NCBI GenBank assembly: GCA_037976565.1
Contig: CP137675.1
Location: 32,935,820 to 32,999,819, forward strand
Reading direction: 5' to 3'
DNA: 64,000 nucleotides
Origin: Mesocentrotus franciscanus
Lineage: Eukaryota > Echinodermata > Echinoidea > Camarodonta > Strongylocentrotidae
Part shown: in pieces, positions 1 through 12,600 of the stretch
Position numbering within the stretch: the first letter of the stretch is position 1
Layout of the letters: every line of letters begins with the position of its first letter
Program-made: the position numbers and the translations under genes
Notes under the pieces: generated by a model
What the model saw: only the letters and a program-made list of their open reading frames with translations
What the model was told of the DNA's origin: nothing
Databases searched by the model: none

Positions 1-440
1 TATTATTTTCAATACTTTATTCCTCATTTGCATTATCTGCAAGTGTGAATGGCCCTGTGGGTGAAACATTTGAAGACACATTCCAGACACACATATCATT
101 ACAGAATGTTTTATGATGAAAGAATTGATAGTAGTTCATTGTAAGCTGTAGGTCCCTCAATGTTTACTAATAACCTACATTATTGTAGAGTTCCAGGGAA
201 AGGATACACCATATGAACAGGAAGACCGATATCAGAGCAGCCAAGTGGTTATGACGCCCAGAATTTCATACTGAAATTTTAGAAGATAACTAAAGCATCC
301 ATGCAAAGCACCGGTTTTAGTTGTCCAGAATATTGACTTGACCTAGTGAAAGTTAGCAGGTTTCGACCTTTAGCAGTCAAACAAATAAACATTGATTATT
401 AATAATGCATTCATATCTACTTTATTGATACAACTTGCAG
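1..440. other. SMG5 intron, nothing recognised
   Basis: AT-rich unique-looking sequence ahead of the first exon in the window. I found no match to the N-terminal SMG5 exons here. Confidence 0.6.
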
Positions 441-609
441 CAAGGTACAGGCAGGAATTTGAAGGTCCGAGCAGTTGTCTCCTAGCTCAACGATTCTACC
501 ACCAGGCCCTGGTGCTGAATCCTGCTGTGGGCATGCCTCACAACCAGCTTGGTACGCTGGCTGGAACACGTTATCAGGGTCTTGATGCAGCCTATCACTA
601 CCTGAGATG
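441..609 (+). CDS. SMG5: SMG5 exon: TPR / 14-3-3-like repeat
   Basis: Acceptor is ttgcag at 435-440 and donor gtaaga starts at 610. The exon encodes the helical repeat with ALVLNPAVGMP and NQLGTLAG. It ends on two bases of a codon (TG), and the next exon adds C to give cysteine, matching the YLRC motif of the family. Confidence 0.92.
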
Positions 610-3600
610 GTAAGAGTTTTTGTGTAGAGAAGTTGTATAGGGAGTGGTATAATGAGATAAAGGGGGAGAGGGGAGGGGGAAAGAGAAGGGGGTGTTGATC
701 CCTGCCATGGGCATGCTTCCCAACCAGCTTGGTACGTTGGCTGGAACACGTTATCAGGGGCTTGATGCAGCCTATCGCTTCTCAAGATGGTAAGAAATAG
801 AGAGAAAGAGAGAGAGAGAGAAGTAGAAATGGATCTAAAGGAGGGAGAGAATTGAGAGGAAGAGGGAGGATGGAGATGAAATAATTATTGGGTTTTTATT
901 GCTTCTGCAAGAAATTATTGCAATGGTTTTTAATTGATGTCCCTACCAAATGTATTGAGAGTTGATTTTCATATAAGATCAATTCAAGAAAAAAAGAAGA
1001 AGAATAATTGTGGTATTGATCATTTGCTAATAATATAGTTTTGTGTCAATATTTTCTTTCACTTAGCTGGTTATCCGACTTGAGGTTCGATGGTGCTATT
1101 GCAAATTTGGAAAAAGTATTTGAGAGAAATCAGAAGAGGTTTCATGAGTTGCCTTCAAGTCCCAGTCCAGATCTTCCACCAGAATTGCAAAGGTAAAGTT
1201 TATGCATACCGGTACCCATTTCAAATTCATCCCGTGTCCACACACATGCTTATATTTTAATACTTCATCATCATCATCATTATTTATTAAAGTCACTATT
1301 TTTCCTCTTACGAGGGGTTACTGACACTCCCTCCCTCCACTTCTTCTTTTCTCAAGCATCCTTCTGCTTTCTATCACCTTGTTTGATTATAAATACAGTA
1401 CTTAAAATGTGTTTTTTATAACAAAAACTGTTGTTTAGAATTAGTAAGGAGACTGAGTGTCCTGAAATGCTAAGTATGTACTGAAAGTCATTGGAATATT
1501 TGAACTTTTATCTCCATTTGAGACTACTCCACACTATTAAATTGCATTACAACTGGGTGTTTGGAGAAATGGCTTCTTGAAATGAAAGAACATTGGTTAG
1601 AAAGAAATTGACAAATTAACTTATTCTAAGTTATTTGAATTACCAATTTTCCCCAAATCTTGTATTGAACTGGAGTGTGGTGTGTGGAGTGCACAGGGTA
1701 ATTCAGCTATTTCAAGAAAGTGTACAAATCAGTAACCAGCAATTTAAAGATTTCCATTTTCTTGAGTATCATCTGAGCCCATTTTATTTTGATGGTTCTT
1801 TGTTTCTCTTTCCACTCAACCCCTTCCCCACCCCCCACACTTCTTCTTCATCATGTAGACCACGAGATATCAAACAGTTTCTGATTCGCTTCCTCTACCT
1901 ACAAGAGATGTTCCAGCCTAGCAACAAGACATCCACCGACACCCTGCCGTCGCTATGTCAGGAGGTGCTGCAGGGCTTCCACCAGTGCATGCTACATGGG
2001 GCTGTACCTCATGCAAGGCAAAGGGATGAGGAGGGCAGAGAGAGCTATTTGTCTAATGACATCATCTTTAAACTGGTTGTGCTAACTCTGATGAGCACGT
2101 ACAGGTTGCAGAAAGCAGGTGAGAATCGACTTAGCTTTATCATGTTGTCATTAAAACATGCCTTGGGTAGCTTGGTTAATGGGATCATTATGGCAATTTT
2201 CACTTCAGGCTTTCGTGACAAATTTTGACATGATGGTATGGATGTGATTTCTGAAGTTTTCTTACATTTTCTAGAGAGTGAACAGTAACAGATATTGCCT
2301 GGGAACACACTGGTCAATCTTAACTATTAATATGCCCATGATTTTATTTTTATCAAATGATAATTTTTCTCTCAGGCTCCAAACAGACATCTACAGCAGT
2401 TGTATTCACTCTGGCTCTGTTTTCATATACACTCAACCACCTCTGCGAGAAACTAAACAATGCTGTCTACCGGAAGATTTATCCAGACCAGACTACTGCC
2501 ACTTTTACAAAAGGTATGTATTTTTAATATTGTTCAGTTTGATTGATATTGAAATATCGTTAGTTTTGAAATATAGAAACACTTCCTAAACATTCTAAAC
2601 AAATTCATTCAATTGTCCCAAGATGTTTGTGTACAGTTAAGTTGATCTAAGCCATAATGATCATAGTTCTGCTCTTTCAAAGTTTTGGTAAGTGCTGCAT
2701 ACATTGCAATCTAGGAAGCACTTTCTACATGATTGGGGTACTCGTTTATTAAACCTGGATCAAGATAGACAGTGGCGGTTGAATTCCTAGTCTAAGAATA
2801 CAAATGCAAATGTGTCCCTTCCCTATCAAACAACATGCACATGTATATTTATATATCTTTCATGGTCTAATTTTTTTTCTTACATTAGCACAAGACTCAG
2901 ACGTATCAACGGATGGCCGAGCCAGTCCGGCCAACACCATCACACCCATCATGAGCAGGGATATCGACAGCGATGGCACCGTCAAACCAGCCAAGAAGAA
3001 ACAACAGAAGAAGAAACCCAAGACGGTCCTGAAGGCCATGCGACGTCGACGTAAGAGGGCCGGGTTGGGAGCCCACACCAGCGAGGAGTCTGATCTGAGT
3101 GAGGGAGAGCCTGGAGAGGATAATCACTCTAATGGTAGCTCGGGAGAGTCGGGTGAGGAGAGGGTACTGGCTGCTGAGTCTGATAGTGATTACTTCATGG
3201 ACAGCCAGGAGTTGGAACTGGATGAGGAAGAGTCTTCAGAGAGACATAGTGTGCATGAGGTATGGAATTAACTCGTTGAATACAAAGTGCTATGTTTTCT
3301 GCTCCTGTCAAATTGTTCCTGACCATACACTTGTTTGCTGACGAATTTGCTGTGACAAACACATACATGTAACAAATTTGTCATTCTAAGCAAACTCTAC
3401 AATGACTCAAGTTAACAGCAGCTCTACAACTCTACAAAAACTCACACAACAACAAGTCACCAACTTTACAGAAACTCCACTCGTCTATGGAAATTTAAAA
3501 CAGCTCCGTAACATTGCAGCATTATTATAACACTTTATAACAATTTTTTTTTCTACTACTTATTACACATCCAAAGCAGCTGTACAATACTTCTACAATA

Positions 3601-6600
3601 ACTCTACAAAAGGTCTGCAGCCGTTGAAGAAATCTTTATCAGCTGTCCAATAAACTGCAACTGTGCACACACACACACACACATATTGAATTGAATAACG
3701 TCTTTTATTTTGATGTACAGTACATATTCTATTACCCTTTGTTCCAACATTCTACAGGATTCTAAGACCCCTCCCCCTGGTATAGGCGAGGAGAGCGGTC
3801 TCTCCATCCTGAGTGACATCACGGTAGAAGACATATCCTCCCAGATGATCACCCCTCCCACCGGCCCCACCCACACCCCTCCTGGTAGGCGCAACATCCG
3901 CCTAGCACCCAGCTTTGATGCCTACAACAAGGAGACGATGTCTGCACAGACCAAGGAGGAAGGCAAGGAAACAAGGGAGAGGAAGGAAGAATCCCCAACA
4001 GGGTCTACGCAGACTCCTCCAGGTAAAGGTACGTGTGAAGGGAGGTTGAGTTTTTTAAAGGTCCAGAGATTTGTCAGACACACAGTGACTTTATACATAC
4101 GCCCATTTGAAAATTTTCAAGTAGTGAGTTTCCTCTTAGAAAATCATAACTTTCTTCTTGTACATGTAGACTACATTTCATTAAAAATCTCTCTAAGTTG
4201 TTCCTTAGATTTTTTTTAAATTTTCACTCAAAACAATTTTCTGTAAAGGTTTGGATCAATCTTGTATTGCCCATGGAAATAGTCAATGGCGCTCATGCAC
4301 CATGTTGAACAACATTATTCTGCCATTGGGCTTTGTTTCTTTATTGAAATATCAACCCATTTTCTACCGATACTTGGTGGTCCCCTTATTAAAGCATATG
4401 GGAATGAGATAATTCAGAAGTCAATGGGTAAAAGATATAGACCAGTTCTGGTCATGCGATTGCATTGTGAAAGAAACGTTATGGAATCGATCAGAAAAGG
4501 TTTATCATCTAGCATATAAGTATTGGTGTGTACTGCAAGGTTGTGGAATCATCAAAATGATAAGAAATTTGGCCCAGTCTTGGTAAAGTTACAAGCACTG
4601 TACACAGAAAGATGTATATGGGACTATTTACGCGATCGCGATATCTATCCAGTCCGGATGGATATGATAATTTACCAAATATATCAATTAGTAGGCGGTT
4701 TTCCGGCAAAATTTGTATCATCACGTATAGTCAAAACATATTCTTTCACATGATTGGTAATAAAAGCTTCCATTTCATTTTTTGAGAGGGGGGCGTTTCC
4801 AAAACTGGTCTATACCTTTAAATACAGCCACAATGATTAACAAAACTCCAAATTTCTTTCATTCTGTTCTACAGAAAACAGAGATACAGGTGGAGCCAGT
4901 GTAACCAGTGCATCGACCAGCCCTTCCGATCTACAGACCAATCCAATCCCTCTACCACTTATCATGGAGATATTAACAAGCGAGGGCCTCCTACCAGTCA
5001 TTAAGATTCTCACTGATTGGCTGCGGACAAATGAAGACTTCATCATCAAGACTGCTCAGGTATGTTATCAGTCAGCTGTGTCTTTTACTTCATCAGGCTT
5101 CTGTGTTCGTTTCACAAGATGAATACAACTTCACATGTCTGCACTAAATGAAATACCCCAGTCACACCAACGAGAGTGACACCGGGGACCCGTTTCACAA
5201 AGCCATTTTTCAATGACAAATGACAAAAATCAGTAACAAAGCTGCTGATAACCAATCAGAAGCAAGGATTTCACTAGCTTATAACAAAAGCTGTCATTTG
5301 TCACTGATGATAAGTTTGTGAAACACCCCCCAGATCAACAGTAGACTTACAGATATGTTACTGAAAATTCCAAGTTATTGGTTGGTTTGGAGTCAGTTTG
5401 GAGTTGGTTTGGTAGTATGACTAGAGTTTTACCAACACTAGTTCATATGTATGATCATTTAATACATTAGAAGTTTTTGTTCTCTTCATTTGATTATGCT
5501 GTATATTGTTTTGTTTTGTCCTTTTCTCAGAGTTCTCAACCTCTCTGGGCCAGACTAGCCAGTCTCCTCAACATGTGTCCTCTTGAAAAGTCGCTTGTAA
5601 ACCAAGGTAACTCTGCCCTTGATGTTAACTGTTACTGCTTTGAAGTAGAACTGCAGAATCAATACTACATACTTGTATATGTATAACTGTGTTGTTGTTG
5701 TTGTGTTTTTTTTGGGGGGGGGGGTTATAATACCAGCATTTTGGAAGAAATTTGTTTTGGGAAATTTTATTCTCTTTCTTATTTGTATGAAAAGAAACAA
5801 AATCAACTTGAGATGTGGATAAAACACTTGGACTTAGTGGAAATTAGATTTATTGTTTGTATCAACTAAGGCTATATTAGAATTTGATTATTAATTTGAT
5901 AATTTATAATAATAATAATAATAATGGTGGCTTCTTATACAGCGCACATGTCCATCACGTTGTGACGCTCCTGGCGCTGCCCCGATTGTTACCCTGGCTT
6001 TAGCAAGGCAGCCACTGCGGCGCTCTAGCATTTTAAGGAATTAATTCCTGCCAGGTACCCATTTACATCACCTGGGTTGAGTGTGGCAAATGTAGATCAA
6101 TGTCTTGCCAAAGGACATTAGTGCCGCGGCGGGACTCGAACCGCGGACCTTAAGATCGACAGTCCGTCGACGTATCCACTCGACCACGACACCTCCAGAT
6201 TTGACTGATAAGCCACAACTCAGCCTTTCCAAAGTGAATAACTATCTCATTCATCTGTCCAGCTGGTGAATCAAGACTTTGCCCTTCAATGTTGTTTTGG
6301 AAACTCAAATAATTAATATTTTAATCCAGCCACATTGTGATTCTTGAACAGTGATTTTGATATTTCCTATTTCCGAATGCATTTGAACAGACTGGTGTGG
6401 TAGTGTTGCCCTGAGGCAGCTCCTAGAGGGCAGTCTTGAAAGCGGGAAGGGAAAGAGTTGGTATCAGCCTATGCCTCTGACCGAAGACATCGCCATCTGG
6501 ACCATGCCACCTCTACAGTACCTACAGAAGAAGATGAAGTACGGTATCCATCATGAGCTAGATCTCACTGTACAAGAAGAGGTAGGTGATGTCATTACAC

Positions 6601-9600
6601 CCCAAAGCTAGAGGTACGCTAGGGTTTGGTGCGATTTTCATCCAAGAGCTTCAGAAATAGCCACATACTTTTCATTTTTAGAGATCTGTTGTGTTCTATT
6701 TGTGCAGATTTGGAAGGGAACACCTAGGAGAAATCAATATTTTGACCGTACCTTACTCAATGAAAATTTGAAGGTATGGTATGTGGCAATTTGAGTTCGT
6801 TGTGTAGAGTTGTTGAATCTTCTTTGTCAAGGTACTGCCTTGTAATACAGTATTTGAGATAAAATTATTTGGATATGAGGGTATCACAAACCTTTCAATC
6901 ACATAGGAAGCCCAGTAGGCTTAGAATCAGAGAGTTGTTAGAAAAGATGACCATCCATTTGCAGAGCTGCCAACCATTCCCGGAATTATTCCGTTTTTTT
7001 TTCAAAATTACAAAAGTACGTTTTTTATGCCTCCGCTACAAAGTAGCCGGAGGCATTATGTTTTCTGGTTGTCCGTCCGTCCGTACGTACGTCCCGTTCT
7101 CGTGAACGCGTTATCTCAAGAACCAATTGATGGATTACCGCCAAACTCAGGTCATGTATGTATCTTGCAGAGCTAATGAACTGATTAGATTTTGGGGTCA
7201 CGAGGTCAAAGGTCACAGGGCCCATTATGTATGCAAAAATAGCTCGTGATCGCGTTATCTCAAGAACCGATTGATGGATTACCGCCAAACTTGGGTCATG
7301 TATGTATCTTGCAGAGCCAATGAACTGATTAGATTTTGGGGTCACGAGGTCAAAGGTCACAGGGCTCATTATGTATGCAAAAATAGCTTGTGATCACGTT
7401 ATCTCAAGAACCGATTGATGGATTACCGCCAAACTTGGGTCATGTATGTATCTTGCAGAGCCAATGAACTGATTAGATTTTGGGGTCATGAGGTCAAAGG
7501 TCACAGGGCTCATTATGTATGCAAAATAGCTTGTGATCACGTTATCTCAAGAACCGATTGATGGATTACCGCCAAACTTGGGTCATGTATGTATCTTGCA
7601 GAGTCAATGAACTGATTAGATTTGGGGGTCACGAGGTCAAAGGTCACAGGACTCATTATGTATCCTAAAATAGCTCGTGATCGCGTCATCATTAGAACCA
7701 ACAGATGGATTACAATCAAACTTGAATTTAAAAAATTGTGCTATGGCGGAGGCATCATTTTCGACTACACGCAGTTGAAGTTCCATCTAGTTTCTTCATA
7801 AAATACTTTTTTTTTTTTTTTTGTGCACATACCGCACGTCAATCAAATCCCCTTAAATGTTGATCACTACTTCAATAGAAAACTTATGAAGAGTACGAAT
7901 TTACAAATGTAACTGAAAAAGAAAAGGAAAAAAAAAAGTGAAAGGCGTAAATATTCTCAAAAAGAATGAAACGCCGATAATACAAAAAAATAAAACAAAA
8001 AACTATCTACTTGTAAATCAATTATAGGTCCTAAAATGGAAATGACAGCATGAGGAATGGACATTTCTGCATTGGAAGTGTGTTGCGCGTGGTTGTAGGT
8101 TTCGTTTTAATGACTTCCTTTTGTTTGCCATCATGGTTCCTTTTTTTGGTTGCACGATGTTGGCAGCTCTGCATTTGAAGTGCCCAGCAATAGCGGAGTA
8201 ATGAATATACCGATAATAAAGATATCAATTAGTGAAAGACCAATGTGATTCCTGTGTCTTTACCAGACAGTGATACGAGTCCTCTGCCTTCGTCAATTTG
8301 GATACTACCTGAGCAGTATAGAAGGGATCAGTCTATCTTGTGAAGATGATCATTTCACCAGTGAAACTGTAGAACACTCTGAGGAACAAGATGAAGAACT
8401 ACAGCAACAACCAGATGAGGTAAGTGTTTATTTATTGGAAGGGTTCTTTTTTTGCTAAACAATTTTCATTAAAACTCTTGAATACAAGGTCTAAGATAAC
8501 TCGGGTTTGAATACCATTGGTAAGTTGTGTTGAATGACAATTAAACTGTCTCAAACAGGTTGAAGAGAAGATTTACAAGTCTTAGAAAGGCCCAAAATAT
8601 ACTGTGTGGGTTTTTCTTTTTCTAAATTCATGCAGAGAAGAACGTGTCCCTTCATACAAACTACATGCTAAATATGTATGATCAAATTTTATGAGATTTG
8701 ATAAGTAGATGTATACTTGTACATGGGTAATAATGTGGTGGTTACTGTGATGACCTACAGTATTCTTGACTGAATGTAATTACCTACTCTCTTGTACAGT
8801 CATACCTGTCTAAAGCAACTGCCCAAGGAAAACACAAAAAGTGGTCTTTGTAGACAGGTTCCTTTAGTACATGTTTCAATGAGAAATCATTTTCAAGGGA
8901 AACAAAAAATGTGGTCTTTGTAGACAGGTGGTCACTAAACTAAAGCAGGTTTGACTGTATAAATAAATTTCTTTCATATTTAATTCATTGTGAAAATGAT
9001 GAATATATAAACTTTTGTAGGATGATGAACCCCAACCAAGTTCTAAACCTGAAGAAAAAGAAGAAGATATTGAGGCTCGTAGACAGCAGGTGATGAGAGG
9101 AATGGCACAGCTAAGATTACAGGTAGGATTCATTCGTTAGGAAGATATTATCCTTTGTACTATTCAGAGTTGCATGTTATTCTCTGTTTCAATAATAGAA
9201 TTAAACTGACATAATATTAGATTATGTACATTTTTTTGTTAAGCATGTAATTGTTATTACAACAAAACAAACAGATTTATCTTATCAAAGAAAACATTGT
9301 TTTGATTTAATTTCTTTCCAAACTGTGATGAGAAAGAAAAACTTGTGCATTTTCAAAATGAAATACACATTGTCATGATTAATACTTCTTTGAGATTTGA
9401 AAGATTTCAGCAGCAGTACCCCCAATTTTATGACTTCAAAGTGTTTGTTTGTCCTTTTTGCTCTAACTGTTGTGTTGAATACTTTCTGCCCTAAAGAAAC
9501 GTTCTGATGCGCAGCTGTCCTTATAATCAATGAATTTTGAATAATGCCTCTATAAACATGACCACAACTACTTCCGAAAAAGCAACCTAAAGCAGTTTCA

Positions 9601-12600
9601 ATAGCCTTGTACGTCATCTACCGAAGTGTGCGAACGTGACAATGATGTATTACGTAATCTGAACATGCTTTCAAATTGGACATAAAATAGGTTATTGAAA
9701 TTGCCCTTAAGTAGATTTTTCGAAACTGGATGTGATTATGTTTATAGAATAATACCTCTAACAGTTACAACTTTGCAGTCTGACATCAGCTGGCTCGAAG
9801 ACAGTATCAGACCTCTAAAGCTTGGACACCTTTTCTCCATACCAAATTGCTGATACAACTATTACCAATCAGCTGTGTATAATCTATTTACCTGTATAAC
9901 AACTTCATAACCAACTAATAAATGTTTTTGCTTTTTCTTTGTAGTCTGAAGTGAGTCAGCTTGAAGGCAGTATTGAACCTCTAAACATGGATGCCCTATC
10001 TCCATACCTGATCCCTGATACAGCCGTTTTATCTAATCAGTTACCAGTTGTGAGATCGTTGGTAGCGACATCGCGTTTCATCTTTATCATACCCAAAGCA
10101 GGTGACACCACACAACGATAATTTAACTTAAAATCAATTTATTTAAAATTAATCCTTTAAACATATCATGCACGAAATACAAGGAAGTTGTGTCAGCTAA
10201 TTCCTGTTTTCATTTTATTTCCTATTTTATTTTGGATAGAAAGTAAACTTTATGATCAATAGTTACATTGTCATCAAATTGGCAAGGGACTGCGATTTTT
10301 AGACACAAAATTAAGATCAATATATCTTTATTATTTTAGTTTGGCTTATCACATTAGTCTATTCAAAACTATTTGAAATTATTTTTCATGAACATCAGTA
10401 AGCTTGTGAAGATACTTAAATGTAATTTCTACAATTTATTGCTATATTGTGACCATTTTTGAAAAGGCTCTCAAATGAAAGGTTATTTGGATGACTCTAT
10501 ATCTTTCAACTTATCGTTGGTTAATAATTGTATATATTTCTGCATGTAGCATGTATTTGTTATTACCTTGTACAAATCTCATGTTTTCTTGCAGTTGTGT
10601 CTCAATTAGACATCAACAAGAAACATCAACCCAAGGCTCGAGAAGCAATCAAGTTCATGGAGAAGGAATTCCAAATTGGCAACAGGTATGTATTCTTATC
10701 TCCTTTTAATGCTTTAATTATTAAGAGGTTCTCATGACCCTGAAAAAGGTCTATTTCAAGTGTTTAATTATTTGATAGTTATAAATATATTAGCCATAAA
10801 TGAATGTGACATCTTGTTTTGTTTCTTCTTTTGTTATCATTAAGATCGGTAGGTTATATGTCAAAATTTATGAAATTATGACAAGAAATTCAAGGTAGTT
10901 TGAATGTCAAATATGGCTTTCCTTTACAAAGCTTCCATGATGTATCACTTATGTATTGGAACAATGTTTAGATTAATGGATGTGTGACATTCTCCCTACC
11001 TCTTTCTTCTGTTTGAAAGGTATCTAAGAGCTCAGAAAGATAAAGAAAGTCAACGGTTTGATGACAGTTCCAAAGCCAAGATAGACGACATTAACATCAG
11101 GTAAGATAGCCCTTTTTTCCTCATGTTTTTACATGTGCATAACTCAAACATTGAAATAATAGTAGTAGCAGAATTACTTGTTTACTTTACCACATCTTGT
11201 ATATCAGCCCAAGCAAATTATTGAGGGACTGTATCCTGCTCTTTGTTACACAAAATGGTATGATTCATGTATGAAAAAAATTACACAGTTTTCCCTTGTG
11301 GAATTATTCATTTTGTATTAAACACTGGATATTTTATTTCTCTCTTTATTTCCTACTGTGAATCTAGAACCTTCTGCAGTATAGCAGAATGTGCTCATTT
11401 CTTTGCTCTTCGCTCTGGAGACCCTGCATCACGTAGCCCTGCTAACCCTACCCAAGGAGGGATGGTTACCATTCTCACCCATCAAGAGTCTTCGGACGAT
11501 CCTAGGGTGACGTCTACCATCGACAAGCTACTCAACGTCGGAGTCGACGTCACGACGGCCCGGACTTCCAAGCTCGATGGCAGGCTCACACTTGAAGGGA
11601 GACGGAAGAAGAAGGTAAAGGGACGGAGCTGGGACAATGCTTGATAGGCATAGTAATCTCTAAAGGCAGGGTGATAGCTCAGAGTGTCATGCAAAACTGT
11701 CTTGCACCCATTACCTCATGACTAATTAATTATCAATGGTTTGACTGATCAGAGATCTTTAAAATTCACATTCAATTTTGTTCACAGTTTCTTAGAATTG
11801 AGGCTAGTTGACACTCCTTATGATTCAGATTCCATTGTTAATGATTTATTCATGTGGAAAAGTGAGTTATGAAATATGATCAGACTTTTTGAAATCCAAG
11901 TTATACGTGAGTGATTTCTATAACATGCAAAGCTCAGCAATCACTAAATAATAGCTACCCCTTTGGATATTTTTGCCAACCATAAGTACTTTATCTTCCA
12001 ATTTGTATGTAAAATTTATCTGTGAGACTGATTTTGATTGGCCCTAATCTTTTATTTCCTGAAATCCCACATCTTCGTTCCTTACAGAAGTAGCCACTTC
12101 ACATGAGAAGACCCACAGAAGAATGACAGGAGGCTCTTGGTGACCTTGATGAAGGATGATGGAAGGAAAGAGAAACAGCTGTTGCTCAGATGCAAGGGAA
12201 GGAGTGAAGCACCACAGTCTACATCATTGTCCTTCTTTGGGTATGGCATTACCTGTAAAACTTTATTCGTAAGTGTGCTAACCATGCTGAAACATATGTG
12301 ACCATGTGGCTTGAAACCACCTAAAGGTTAACAATTGAGCAATGGATCAAATCTGCAAATCATGATATTTGTGAAGATGGTTACTCATAGTATATTACAT
12401 GATAAGTTTGATCTTGTTCATCTATTGGACATTGAGAACTTCTAAAATGAAGTATGCTTAATATCCAATGTTGAAAAATAGAACAAAGGGAATGAAAGGA
12501 TATATTGGTGGCTGAGAACATCTTTTTCACCTTGCAAAGCTCTTCACCCTTTGCTTAACAAGTAGCATAAGAGTAATTTACATAATCCACTTTAAAAAAA

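Noticed and set aside
7025..7720. Minus-strand open frames with repeated VTFDLVTPKSNQF
   Set aside because: They are the tandem units of a foldback element read in one frame; no start context, splice pattern or protein family.
9779..9880. Mutually exclusive alternative PIN exon
   Set aside because: An in-frame stop and no donor; a relic is the better reading.
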